54,400 bases of DNA from Streptomyces sp. col6 (GCF_008042035.1 NZ_RDBL01000029.1:309615-364014), one strand, 5' to 3'. Shown: positions 1 through 8,014, counted from the stretch's first letter. The notes: generated from the letters alone by a model not told the origin. Made by a program: numbers and translations.

Positions 1-592
1 GGAGGGGGAGGTCGGGGAGGTCGGTGACCTCGGCGAGGCTCAGGTGGGGGCGGAGGCTGAGGGGGTGGCCCGCCGGGAGGACCGCGACCTGGCCCTCGGT
101 GTGCAAGTCCTCGGTGTCGAAGCCGGCCAGGTCGTCGAACGGCCGGTGCAGCAGGGCCACGTCGGCCCGGCCGTCCCGCAGCACCCCCGCCTGCTCGCCC
201 GGCCCGCACAGCAGGACGTCCACGGTGACGGCACCGGGCTCGGCGGCGTACGCGTCGAGGAGCTTGGCCAGCAGTTCGCCGGAGGCGCCCGCCTTCGCGG
301 CGAGGACCACGGTGGGCTGACCGGCCGCGGTGAGAGCGGCCCGGCGGGTACGGCGCTCGGCGGCCTCGACGGCGTCCAGCGCCGCCCGTGCCTCCCGCAG
401 CAGCACCGCCCCGGCCGGGGTCAGGGTGATACCCCGGCTGCCGCGTTCCAGGAGCAGCGCGCCCAGTCGCCGTTCGAGTCCGCCGATCGCCCGCGACAGC
501 GGGGGCTGGGCGATCCCGAGCCGTTGTGCGGCCCGGCCGAAGTGCAGCTCCTCGGCGACCGCGACGAAGTACCGCAGTTCACGTGTCTCCAC
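1..592 (-). CDS. LysR-family transcriptional regulator (3' end beyond window)
   Basis: The first ~197 residues of a LysR-type activator/repressor are present, and the gene runs off the left edge. The N-terminus reads VETRELRYFVAVAEELHFGR, followed by the winged helix-turn-helix (AAQRLGIAQPPLSRAIGGLE), as in almost every LTTR. The effector-binding domain then begins (QPTVVLAAKAGASGELL). The GTG start at 592 is chosen because the family motif begins directly after it. The gene is divergent from the SDR at 697 and shares a 104-bp intergenic region with a T-N11-A palindrome, so it very likely controls that SDR and itself. The ligand is unknown. Confidence 0.93.
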   Translation of the reverse strand, partial: METRELRYFVAVAEELHFGRAAQRLGIAQPPLSRAIGGLERRLGALLLERGSRGITLTPAGAVLLREARAALDAVEAAERRTRRAALTAAGQPTVVLAAKAGASGELLAKLLDAYAAEPGAVTVDVLLCGPGEQAGVLRDGRADVALLHRPFDDLAGFDTEDLHTEGQVAVLPAGHPLSLRPHLSLAEVTDLPDLPL

Positions 593-620
593 CCCGCCAG
601 CGTAACCGGGCCGGCCAGGG

Positions 621-641
621 GCGATACCCCAGCGGTATCGC
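621..641. promoter_or_regulatory. LysR-type operator (T-N11-A palindrome)
   Basis: GCGATACC-CCAGC-GGTATCGC is a perfect inverted repeat with 8-bp arms and a 5-bp centre. It contains the canonical ATA...TAT T-N11-A core with T at 625 and A at 637. It lies between the divergent LysR and SDR starts, the usual recognition-site position for LTTRs. Confidence 0.7.
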
Positions 642-696
642 CGCCCACCCGGTCGGTCTTGGACGCCCCGCCCGGTGCGGGAGAAGTATCGGAGTC

Positions 697-1440
697 ATGA
701 CTGAGACGAACACCATGAACCACCCCAAGGTCGCGCTGGTGACCGGGGCCAACAAGGGCATCGGATACGAGATCGCCGCCGGACTCGGCGCGCTCGGCTG
801 GACCGTCGGCGTCGGCGCCCGGGACGAGGAGCGGCGCGAGGCCGCCGTGGCCAAGCTGCGCGCGGCCGGGGCCGACGTGTTCGGCGTACCCCTGGACGTG
901 ACCGACGACGCGAGCGTGACCGCGGCGGCCCGGCTGGTGGAGGAGCGGACCGGGCGGCTCGACGCGCTCGTCAACAACGCGGCGATCACCGGCGGCCACC
1001 CCCAGGAGCCCACCACGGTCGACGTGGACCGGGTGCGGGCAACCGTGGAGACCAACGTGATCGGCGTCATCCGCGTCACCAACGCCCTGCTCCCGCTGCT
1101 GCGCCGCTCCCCCTCGCCGCGGATCGTGAACGTGTCCAGCAGCGTCGGCTCCCTCACGCTCCAGACCACTCCGGGCGCCGAGACCGGCCCGATCTCCATC
1201 GCCTACGCGCCGTCCAAGAGCTTCCTCAACGCCGTCACCGTGCAGTACGCCAAGGAGCTGGCCGACACGAACATCCTGATCAACGCCGTCTGCCCCGGCT
1301 ACACCGCGACCGACCTCAACGGCTTCCGCGGGACGCGCACCCCGCAGCAGGGTGCGACCTCCGCGATCCAGTTGGCCACCGTGGAGGACGGCGGCCCGAC
1401 CGGCCGCTTCTTCAGCGACGAGGGGGAGATCCCCTGGTAA
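697..1440 (+). CDS. SDR-family NAD(P)-dependent oxidoreductase
   Basis: A classical short-chain dehydrogenase of 247 aa. It has the nucleotide-binding motif TGANKGIG (about residues 16-23), the NNAA motif (93-96), the catalytic Ser region VNVSSS (144-149), and YAPSK with Tyr170 and Lys174. The protein ends near the usual C-terminus. The start at ATG 697 has a GGAGAAG-like ribosome site about 10 nt upstream, and a second in-frame ATG lies at 715. It resembles the carbonyl-reductase-like SDRs often found beside LysR genes. The substrate cannot be read from sequence, but regulation by the divergent LysR through the palindrome at 621-641 is likely. Confidence 0.93.
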   Translation: MTETNTMNHPKVALVTGANKGIGYEIAAGLGALGWTVGVGARDEERREAAVAKLRAAGADVFGVPLDVTDDASVTAAARLVEERTGRLDALVNNAAITGGHPQEPTTVDVDRVRATVETNVIGVIRVTNALLPLLRRSPSPRIVNVSSSVGSLTLQTTPGAETGPISIAYAPSKSFLNAVTVQYAKELADTNILINAVCPGYTATDLNGFRGTRTPQQGATSAIQLATVEDGGPTGRFFSDEGEIPW

Positions 1441-1509
1441 CGCGCTTCCGGTGCACGATGTCATGGAACGCGCCGAGCGACGCTGAAGCCCGTTGGCGAG
1501 CGGGCCCTC

Positions 1510-2574
1510 TCAGCCCGTGGTCTTCGCCGGGCCGACGCTCAGATACGTCTCACGCTGCACGACGTGGCCGGGGTCGTCGTCCGGGTCGCTGTTGACCTCC
1601 AGGACACGCCCGTCGGACGGGGAGACGATCCAGTTCGAGCGGAGGGTCGGGGCGGACTCCAGCTTGAATCCGGTGGGTGCGTCCTCGCCCTTGGGGCTGC
1701 CCGCGTCCTCGGGGCTGTCCACGTAGTAGTTCGGCCAGAAGCCCCAGTCCTTCGGCTTCTGTTCGTTGAAGTGCTTGGCCCATTTCCAGGAGATGCGGGT
1801 GCCGGAACGGCCCTTCGCGTCCTTCGCACCCTCCTTCACCGTGGCCCCGGGTGTCTTCGCCAGGACGCGGAAGATCGCGGCGCGCAGCTCGGGGGACAGC
1901 GGGGCGTCGGTCAGCAGTTGGCCGGCCTGCTGGACGGTCTGCTCGGCTGCGTCGTCGGCCCCGTGGGAACCCTCTGCCAGTTTGCGTCGCAGTGCGTCGG
2001 GCTCGGTGGGCAGGTCGTCGAGACCTTCCCAGGTCACCGACCCCTTGCCGACCGGCCAACTGGCGCGTCCGGGGATCCTCTTGGTGAAGGTCCGGCCGTC
2101 CGCGGTCTTGATGGTCACCGAGTCATGACTCAGGTAGCGGGTGTCCGTGCGGGGCTTCTGGCCATCGATCCACGTCTCCACCGTGCTCTTCCAGTACGCC
2201 GACGACCTGATCTGCCCGGTGATCATCCCGCCGTGGGCGCCCTTGGCGACCGTCAGGTGGTCCGCCATGCTCGTGAACACCTCTGACGCCGACGCGCTCG
2301 CCGCCGGGCCGTCGCCTCCGACGTCGGTGACCGGGACGATCGCCGCGCCCACCGCGATGGCCGCGACCGCCGCCGCGAGGGCGAACACCCGGCGGCGTCC
2401 GAAGCGGGGCCGCACGACGGGGGCCGGAGCGGCGTCCGCCGCGATCGCGTCCAGGATCAGCGCGTGTGCGCGGGCCTGGACCGCCGGGTCGAGCGGTTCG
2501 GTGCGGCCGGCGCGCTCCAGGGCGGCGGCGCCGGGGAAGTCGAGTACGTCGGTGTGCTGGTTCTCGTGCGTCAT
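1510..2574 (-). CDS. Sigma-factor-linked single-pass membrane protein (CU044_5270-like)
   Basis: A 354-aa protein. The N-terminal ~75 residues are cytoplasmic (MTHENQHTDVLDFPGAAALE), then come Arg-rich residues and one hydrophobic helix (VFALAAAVAAIAVGAAIVPV). A ~250-aa predicted external domain follows with no motif I recognise. Its ATG overlaps the TGA of the upstream ECF sigma gene by 4 nt (ATGA at 2574-2571), so translation is coupled. The arrangement suggests a membrane partner or anti-sigma-like regulator, although the cytoplasmic part lacks a clear zinc-binding HxxxCxxC motif. The CU044_5270 family name is from memory of similar Streptomyces pairs. Function is inferred. Confidence 0.8.
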   Translation of the reverse strand: MTHENQHTDVLDFPGAAALERAGRTEPLDPAVQARAHALILDAIAADAAPAPVVRPRFGRRRVFALAAAVAAIAVGAAIVPVTDVGGDGPAASASASEVFTSMADHLTVAKGAHGGMITGQIRSSAYWKSTVETWIDGQKPRTDTRYLSHDSVTIKTADGRTFTKRIPGRASWPVGKGSVTWEGLDDLPTEPDALRRKLAEGSHGADDAAEQTVQQAGQLLTDAPLSPELRAAIFRVLAKTPGATVKEGAKDAKGRSGTRISWKWAKHFNEQKPKDWGFWPNYYVDSPEDAGSPKGEDAPTGFKLESAPTLRSNWIVSPSDGRVLEVNSDPDDDPGHVVQRETYLSVGPAKTTG

Positions 2575-3134
2575 GCGAAGTCTCCCGTCAGGGTCGTACG
2601 GGTGGGGCCGGTCAGTCCGTCGCGCAGGCGGGCGCGGGCCCGGTGCAGGCGGGAACGGGCGGTTCCGGCGGGTATGCCGACGGCGGCGGCCGCCTCGGCG
2701 GGGGTCAGCTGCTCCCAGGCCACGAGCAGCAGCAACTCGCGCTCGGTCGAAGGGAGTTCCGCGAGTTTGCGGCGCAGCTCGGGTGCGACGGACGCGGCGT
2801 CCAGCCGCTGGTCGACCGCCTGCCAGGGGTCGGCCGTCGTGGCGTCGGGCTCCGGCTCGGTGCGGGCCGCGGCGCGCGCCGTGGTCTGCCGGTGGCGGGA
2901 CAGTACGTTGCGGGCGACGCCGAACAGCCAGCCCCGGGCGGAGCCGCGCGCGGCGTCGAACGTGCCGCGATGGGCGTACGCCTGGAGCCACACCTCGGAG
3001 AGCAGGTCGTCGGCGGCGGCCGGGGCGCGGCGTACGAGGTAGCCGTGCAGGGCCGCCGAGTGCCGGGCCACCAGCGGCTCGAAGGCCGTGGGTTCACGTG
3101 CGGAACGGGCGAGCAGGTCCTCGTCCGGGTCCAT
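2571..3134 (-). CDS. ECF-type RNA polymerase sigma factor
   Basis: A compact 187-aa sigma factor with only regions 2 and 4. Region 2 covers DDLLSEVWLQAYAHRGTFD and GWLFGVARNVLSRHRQ. Region 4 covers LPSTERELLLLVAWEQLTPAEAAAAVGIPAGTARSRLHRARARL, the recognition helix-turn-helix. The ATG at 3134 has an excellent AGGAGA ribosome site 5-6 nt upstream. It is the first gene of a two-gene unit with the membrane protein at 1510-2574, which probably holds or releases it in response to an envelope signal. The linker between regions is short, and there is no C-terminal SnoaL domain, unlike the ECF41 factor at 18447. Confidence 0.92.
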   Translation of the reverse strand: MDPDEDLLARSAREPTAFEPLVARHSAALHGYLVRRAPAAADDLLSEVWLQAYAHRGTFDAARGSARGWLFGVARNVLSRHRQTTARAAARTEPEPDATTADPWQAVDQRLDAASVAPELRRKLAELPSTERELLLLVAWEQLTPAEAAAAVGIPAGTARSRLHRARARLRDGLTGPTRTTLTGDFA

Positions 3135-3252
3135 GAAGTCTCCTGTCCGAGGCCGCCGGGGCGGCGGTCTCACCCCGTACTTGCACACGGGCGGGGCGAG
3201 CGTTCGCGGAGGAGGGGAGCCGGGGCGTGGGCCGTCCGGCCGGCCCGCCGCG

Positions 3253-4029
3253 CTACTCCGAAACCGCCGCCCGGAACCCCGTGTTCACCGCCGTGAGCCC
3301 CCCGTCCACGCACAGAGACGTGCCCGTGATCCACTCCGCGTCCGACGACGCGAGGAAGGCGACGGCCTTCGCGATGTCCTCCGGCTCCCCGACCCGGCCC
3401 AGCGGGTACAGCGCGCTGACCCGGTCCAGTTCCGCCTCGCGGCCCGCCCAGGCGTCGGTGCGGATCGTGCCGGGGACGACGAGGTTGGCGCGGACGCCGC
3501 GCGGGCCCGCGTGGCCGGCGAGGGTGCGGGTGAGGCTCGCCAGGCCCGCCTTCGCGGCGCTGTAGGCGTGGTTGCCGAAGTCCTGCATGCCGTTGACGGA
3601 GCCGATGGAGACGATCGCGCCCCGGCCGGACGCGGCGAGGTGCGGCATCGCGGCGCGCGCGCAGCGGTAGGCGCCGCCCAGGCTGATGTCCAGGTCGCGG
3701 TGCCAGGTCTCGTCCGGCTCGTCCTCGAAGAGCGTGCTGTCCAGGCTGCACGCGTACGCGTTGTTGACGAGGACGTCGAGCCCGCCGAAGGTCTCCACGG
3801 CGTACGCCACGGCCGCCTCGACGGCGGCCCGGTCCGCCACATCGCAGACCTGTGCATCGGCCGTGAAGCCGGCCGCACGGATCTCCGCCGCCACGGTCTT
3901 GGCCCGGTCGCCGTCCAGGTCGGTGACGAGCACGCGGGCGCCCTCGGCGGCGAGCAGGCGGGCGGTGGCGGCACCGATGCCCCGGCCCGCACCGGTGATG
4001 AGGACGCCGTATCCATCGAAGCGAGTCAT
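3253..4029 (-). CDS. SDR-family NAD(P)-dependent oxidoreductase
   Basis: A 258-aa classical SDR. It has GAGRGIG (13-19) for cofactor binding, NN at 89-90, a Ser at 141-144 (SIGSVNG), YSAAK with Tyr156 and Lys160, and the C-terminal ITGTSLCVDGG signature of FabG-like enzymes. The substrate is unknown. The ATG at 4029 is preceded by a relict serine-hydrolase tail whose TGA overlaps it (see 4026-4088). The intact hydrolase gene ends 75 bp upstream on the same strand, so the two are probably cotranscribed. Confidence 0.93.
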   Translation of the reverse strand: MTRFDGYGVLITGAGRGIGAATARLLAAEGARVLVTDLDGDRAKTVAAEIRAAGFTADAQVCDVADRAAVEAAVAYAVETFGGLDVLVNNAYACSLDSTLFEDEPDETWHRDLDISLGGAYRCARAAMPHLAASGRGAIVSIGSVNGMQDFGNHAYSAAKAGLASLTRTLAGHAGPRGVRANLVVPGTIRTDAWAGREAELDRVSALYPLGRVGEPEDIAKAVAFLASSDAEWITGTSLCVDGGLTAVNTGFRAAVSE

Positions 4030-4088
4030 AGCGCCGACCGTACCGCGCGGATCAGGGCCTGGGCCCGGGGCAGCCGGCGGCAACTCCC
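4026..4088 (-). pseudogene. Relict copy of the serine-hydrolase C-terminus
   Basis: Read on the minus strand, 4064-4026 encodes AQALIRAVRSAL followed by a TGA that overlaps the ATG of the SDR. The intact hydrolase just upstream ends AQALVRAVRSVL-stop at 4105. The two stretches of about 60 bp are an imperfect direct repeat with a 13-nt identical core, and they differ by scattered substitutions and an indel. This looks like the remnant of an earlier or duplicated hydrolase gene that was once translationally coupled to the SDR. Confidence 0.6.
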
Positions 4089-4104
4089 CCGAAGCACACA
4101 GCGG

Positions 4105-5289
4105 TCACAGCACCGACCGCACCGCCCGCACCAGGGCCTGGGCCCTGGGGTCGGCGGTGACTCCCTTCTGGAGGCCGTTGGTCACGTATCCGAAGGCGAT
4201 CCCGGACTCGGGGTCCGCGAAGCCCAGCGAACCGCCGCGGCCCGGGTGCCCGAAGGAGCCGGGGGCGAGCAGCGGGCTGGCCGGGCCGTGGAGCATGTAG
4301 CCCAGGCCGAAGCGGGTGCTGACGACGAGGACCCGGTCCGGGCCCGCCGACTCCTCGGTACGGGCGAGCGTCAGGGTGGCCGGGGCGAACAGCCGGTGGC
4401 CGTCGACCGGGCCGATCATCGCGGCGTAGCAGCGGGCCAGGCCGCGCGCGGTCGCGGTGCCGTTGGAGGCGGGGAGTTCCGCGGCCCGGTATCCCCCGTC
4501 GTTCTCGTCGGGCAGCGGGTCGATCGCACCGAACGCCCGCCGGGTCAGCGACTCCGGGTCGCGGTAGGCGTCGACGACCGACCGCTTGGGCCGCACCCGC
4601 AGCGCGCCGGTGTTCTCGGCGGCCGGTGCCTCCACGGGCCCGATGCGGCCGACCCGGTGGGCCTCGTCGTCCGGGATGCCGAACCAGAAGTCGAGGCCGA
4701 GCGGGCGGGCGATCTCCTCGGCGACCCAGCGGCCGACGGTGCGCCCGGTGACGCGGCGCACGAGTTCGCCGATGAGCCAGCTGTAGGTCTGCGCGTGGTA
4801 GCCGTGCGCGGTGCCGGGCTCCCAGGCCGGGCGCTGGGCGGCGACGGCCCGCGGCCCGCTCACCCCGTCCGCGGCCTCCTTTGGGGTCAGCGGCCGGTCG
4901 AGGGCCGGGACGCCGGCCCGGTGGGCGAGGAGGTGGCGGACGAGGACGCGTTCCTTGCCGTTCGCCTTGAACTCCGGCCAGTACGTGCCGACCGGGGCGT
5001 GCAGATCGATCTGGCCGCGCTGGTGGAGCAGCAGGGGGACGGCGGCGGCGATGCCCTTGCCGGCGGAGCGGACGACCTGGACGGTGTCGACGGCCCAGGG
5101 TTCCCTGCCGTCCACGTCTCTGGTGCCGGCCCACAGGTCGACGACCTTGCGCCCGTGCCGGTAGACGGTGACCGCCGCTCCCCGGTCCCCGCGCTGTTCG
5201 AAGTTACGGACGAAGGCGTCCCGGACCGCTTCGAATCCGGGCGCCGCCGTGCCGCGTACGTCCACCCCTGCTGCCGCACTCCCGCTCAT
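4105..5289 (-). CDS. Serine hydrolase, beta-lactamase/EstB (class C-like) family
   Basis: A 394-aa penicillin-binding-protein-like hydrolase. The catalytic SxxK motif is SAGK (Ser75, Lys78 from the ATG at 5289). A likely catalytic Tyr lies in GYHAQTY (Tyr164), and a glycine-rich HPGRGGSLGF segment replaces the KTG box. These are features of EstB/LpqK-type esterases rather than true beta-lactamases. There is no signal peptide, so it is probably cytoplasmic. A GTG at 5304 is a possible longer start. It is followed by the SDR gene and by a degenerate duplicate of its own 3' end. The substrate is unknown. Confidence 0.88.
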   Translation of the reverse strand: MSGSAAAGVDVRGTAAPGFEAVRDAFVRNFEQRGDRGAAVTVYRHGRKVVDLWAGTRDVDGREPWAVDTVQVVRSAGKGIAAAVPLLLHQRGQIDLHAPVGTYWPEFKANGKERVLVRHLLAHRAGVPALDRPLTPKEAADGVSGPRAVAAQRPAWEPGTAHGYHAQTYSWLIGELVRRVTGRTVGRWVAEEIARPLGLDFWFGIPDDEAHRVGRIGPVEAPAAENTGALRVRPKRSVVDAYRDPESLTRRAFGAIDPLPDENDGGYRAAELPASNGTATARGLARCYAAMIGPVDGHRLFAPATLTLARTEESAGPDRVLVVSTRFGLGYMLHGPASPLLAPGSFGHPGRGGSLGFADPESGIAFGYVTNGLQKGVTADPRAQALVRAVRSVL

Positions 5290-5370
5290 GCCCCCATGGT
5301 GCACGGCGTCGCAGGCCGCGGGTGGGCCGGGTCACCTCACGTTCACGATGCCGGAACGCGGGGCGCCGTT

Positions 5371-6144
5371 TCACGGGGCCTGGACGGTCACCGAGCGCGG
5401 GTCGAAGCCGAAGGGGAGTTCCAGGCGGTGGGCGCGCATCAGGGCCTCGTCGCACAGGAGTTCCTGGGTGCGGTCGTCGGCGGCGATGACCCCGTCGCTG
5501 AGGATCACCGCGCGGCCGCACAGCTCCAGCGCGTACGGCAGGTCGTGCGTGACCATCAGGACGGTGACGTCCAGGGAGCGCAGGATGTCGGCGAGTTCGC
5601 GGCGGGAGGCCGGGTCCAGGTTGGAGGAGGGCTCGTCCAGGACCAGGATCTCGGGCCGCATGGCGAGGACCGTCGCGACGGCGACGCGGCGGCGCTGCCC
5701 GAAGGAGAGGTGGTGCGGCGGCCGGGCCGCGTACTCCTCCATCCCCACCTGCTTCAGCGCCTCCATGACCCGCTCCTCCAGCTCCGCGCCGCGCAGTCCG
5801 CCGGCGGCGGGTCCGAAGGCGACGTCCTCGCGGACGGTGGGCATGAAGAGCTGGTCGTCGGGGTCCTGGAAGACGATGCCGACGCGGCGGCGGATCTCGG
5901 CCATGTTCCGCTTGTCCACCGGCATCCCGGCCACGCGCACCGATCCGGCGCCCGCCTCCAGGATGCCGTTGAGGTGGAGGACGAGGGTGGTCTTGCCGGC
6001 GCCGTTCGGGCCGAGCAGCGCGACGCGCTCGCCGCGCCCGACGGTCAGGTCGACGCCGAAGAGCGCCTGGTGGCCGTCGGGGTACGCGTACGCCAGGCCG
6101 CGGACCTCCAGGGAGGGCGGTACGGGGGCGGGGTCGGTGCTCAT
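5371..6144 (-). CDS. cbiO: Energy-coupling factor ABC transporter ATPase (CbiO/NikO-type)
   Basis: A 257-aa ATPase subunit of a metal ECF transporter. It has Walker A GPNGAGKT (45-52), Q-loop FQDPDDQLF (92-100), signature LSFGQ (146-150), Walker B ILVLDE (166-171) and the H-loop MVTHD. The DPDDQLF segment after the Q-loop is typical of CbiO/EcfA proteins. Its ATG overlaps the TGA of cbiQ by 4 nt (ATGA at 6144-6141). It forms the last gene of the cbiM-PDGLE-cbiQ-cbiO unit. Cobalt versus nickel cannot be told from this subunit. Confidence 0.93.
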   Translation of the reverse strand: MSTDPAPVPPSLEVRGLAYAYPDGHQALFGVDLTVGRGERVALLGPNGAGKTTLVLHLNGILEAGAGSVRVAGMPVDKRNMAEIRRRVGIVFQDPDDQLFMPTVREDVAFGPAAGGLRGAELEERVMEALKQVGMEEYAARPPHHLSFGQRRRVAVATVLAMRPEILVLDEPSSNLDPASRRELADILRSLDVTVLMVTHDLPYALELCGRAVILSDGVIAADDRTQELLCDEALMRAHRLELPFGFDPRSVTVQAP

Positions 6145-6902
6145 ACGGTCCATCCCACCAGACACACGGCGAGGGCGAGCAGCGGGAGGGCGGAGGCGTA
6201 CGCCCATTGGGTGCGCGAGGCGGTCACCTCGTCGATGACGGGCATGGATCCCCGGTAGCCCCGGCTGACCATCGCGAGGTGGACGCGTTCGCCGCGTTCG
6301 TAGGAGCGGATGAACAGGGCCCCGGCCGACTTGGCGAGGACGCCCCAGTGCCGTACGCCGCTCGCCTCGAAGCCGCGCGAGCGGCGGGCGACGGACATGC
6401 GGCGCATCTCGTCGGTGATCACGTCGCCGTACCGGATCATGAAGGACGCGATCTGGACGAGCAGCGGCGGGAGCTTGAGGCGCTGGAGGCCGAGCAGCAG
6501 CTCGCGCAGCTCGGTGGTGGAGGCGAGGAGCACGGAGGCGGCGACGCCGAGGGTGCCCTTGGCCAGCACGTTCCAGGCGCCCCAGAGGCCGGGGACGCTG
6601 ACGGAGAGGCCGAGGACGTGGGTCTGCTCGCCGGGCACGACGAACGGCATGAGCAGGGCGAACGCGACGAACGGCACCTCGATCAGCAGGCGCTTGAGCA
6701 GGAAGCCGGCCGGGATGCGGGCGAGCGCGGTGACGCCCGCGATGAGCAGCGCGTAGAGACCGAAGGCCCAGACGGCCTCGCGCGGGGTGGAGACGACGAC
6801 CACGACGAAGCAGAAGACGGCGGCGAGCTTGCAGTGGGGCGGCAGGTCGTGGACCGGTGAATGCCCGTGCCGGTAGAGCTTGTGCGCGTGGCCGGCGCCC
6901 AT
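6141..6902 (-). CDS. cbiQ: Energy-coupling factor transmembrane protein (CbiQ-type)
   Basis: The 253-aa integral membrane T-component. It starts MGAGHAHKLYRHGHSPVHDLPPHCK (His-rich start, then the conserved L-PPHCKL), and then has about five to six hydrophobic helices. The cytoplasmic coupling motifs RRSRGFEA and SRGYRG are the family's Ala-Arg-Gly-type helices that dock to the ATPases. The start at 6902 lies one base after the PDGLE stop (TGA-C-ATG), and its stop overlaps cbiO. The gene itself is intact, unlike the cbiM gene upstream. Confidence 0.92.
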   Translation of the reverse strand: MGAGHAHKLYRHGHSPVHDLPPHCKLAAVFCFVVVVVSTPREAVWAFGLYALLIAGVTALARIPAGFLLKRLLIEVPFVAFALLMPFVVPGEQTHVLGLSVSVPGLWGAWNVLAKGTLGVAASVLLASTTELRELLLGLQRLKLPPLLVQIASFMIRYGDVITDEMRRMSVARRSRGFEASGVRHWGVLAKSAGALFIRSYERGERVHLAMVSRGYRGSMPVIDEVTASRTQWAYASALPLLALAVCLVGWTV

Positions 6903-6903
6903 G

Positions 6904-7245
6904 TCAGACCTTCTCGTCGGTGCGGCTGTCGGCTTCGTCCTGCGTACGGCGGCGGCGCGAGACCACGTAGAAGGCGCCGCTGCCCACGACGAGGGTGGCA
7001 CCGACGCCGATGATGCCTGCGAGGCCGCCGGAGAGCCGGGCGTTGGAGACGTCCTTGACGCCGTAGTCGGCGAGCGGGGAGTCCTTCGCGGCGTGCTCCT
7101 TGGCCTCCTTGTCGATGCCCTTGTCCGTGGCGACCTTCTCCAGGCCGTCCGGGTTGGCGGAGGCGTAGAAGGAGACGAACCCGGCGAGCACGAGGGCGGT
7201 GACCAGGCCGGTGGCCCAGAGGCCGCGGGTGGGGCGGTGGGGGTC
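6904..7245 (-). pseudogene. PDGLE domain (CbiN-like), cut off from CbiM
   Basis: This codes for RPTRGLWATGLVTALVLAGFV, then YASANPDGLEKVATDKGID with the PDGLE signature, and a second helix (GIIGVGATLVVGSGAFYVV) before a basic tail. In streptomycetes this domain is usually the C-terminal part of the CbiM permease or a separate small gene. Here the upstream frame leads into the left arm of a 130-bp inverted repeat, in a different frame from cbiM. An open frame does continue upstream to an ATG at 7365 inside the repeat arm, but that ATG is reversed cbiM sequence with no visible ribosome site. I treat this part as probably not expressed normally. Confidence 0.7.
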
Positions 7246-7375
7246 GGTCTCCGTACCGGCCGCCGCCTGCGCCTTCACGCTGATGTACTGGATCGGCGGG
7301 ACCACCGACATCCCGATCGGCAAGGTCTTCACCGCCATGGTCGGCGTCCACGTCCTCATCGGCATCGGCGAGGCC
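7246..7375 (+). repeat. Left arm of a perfect 130-bp inverted repeat
   Basis: Every base of 7246-7375 is the reverse complement of 7442-7571. I checked this base by base. The first mismatches are 7245/7572 and 7376/7441. The arm carries a reversed copy of the CbiM segment VPAAACAFTLMYWIGG... to ...VLIGIGEA, sitting in the wrong orientation inside the gene. Confidence 0.97.
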
Positions 7376-8014
7376 CTTCGCGCCGTGGACCAGGTCCGGG
7401 CGGACGGCGAGGACGGCGCCGACGGTGAGCGCGGTGATCACGGCCTCGCCGATGCCGATGAGGACGTGGACGCCGACCATGGCGGTGAAGACCTTGCCGA
7501 TCGGGATGTCGGTGGTCCCGCCGATCCAGTACATCAGCGTGAAGGCGCAGGCGGCGGCCGGTACGGAGACCAGCGCGGCGACGAACGAGGCGGCGGTCAT
7601 CGAGCGGCGGGTGCGCGGCAGCACGCCGACCAGACCGCGGAAGAGGGCGTACGCGACGACGGTGGTGACGATGCCCATGTCGAGGACGTTGACGCCGAGC
7701 GCGGTGAGGCCGCCGTCGGCGAAGAGGATGCCCTGCATCAGCAGGACGACGGATATGCAGAGCACGCCTGTGTAGGGCCCGACGAGTATCGCGGCCAGCG
7801 CCCCGCCGAGCAGGTGACCGCTGGTACCGGCGGCGACCGGGAAGTTCAGCATCTGCACGGCGAAGATGAAGGCGGCGACGAGCCCGGCCAGCGGCGCGGT
7901 GCGCTCGTTCAGTTCCCGGCGGGCACCCCGGAGGCTGACGGCCACGGCACCGGCGGCGACGACGCCCGCGACGGCGGAGACAGGTGGGTTGATGAATCCG
8001 TCGGGTACATGCAT
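7376..8014 (-). pseudogene. cbiM: CbiM-type ECF transporter permease, 3' end disrupted
   Basis: This is the substrate-binding S-component of a Ni/Co importer. It starts MHVPDGF, where Met1, His2 and the amino-terminal loop bind the metal in CbiM/NikM proteins. Helices and the motif GTSGHLLGG with conserved His follow, then MGVHVLIGIGEAVIT. The authentic frame runs 213 codons to ...RPDLVHGAK at 7376. It then reads into the left arm of the inverted repeat (antisense cbiM), and the formal frame stays open only as nonsense to 6683. The PDGLE domain that should follow is in another frame. Either the gene is truly mutated or the sequence is an assembly artefact. GGAG lies upstream of the ATG. Confidence 0.85.
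7442..7571 (-). repeat. Right arm of the 130-bp inverted repeat (native cbiM sequence)
   Basis: This arm is in frame within cbiM, so it is the original copy. The 66 bases between the arms (7376-7441) encode the CbiM stretch from VITALTVGAVLAVRP to HGAK. A single strand could fold into a 130-bp hairpin with a 66-nt loop. Confidence 0.97.

Noticed and set aside
3088..6258. 1056-aa plus-strand open frame
   Set aside because: Antisense to SDR, hydrolase and cbiO genes, no recognisable domain.
6683..7375. Extension of the cbiM frame to 6683
   Set aside because: After 7376 it reads antisense repeat sequence and then an out-of-frame PDGLE region; not a natural protein.
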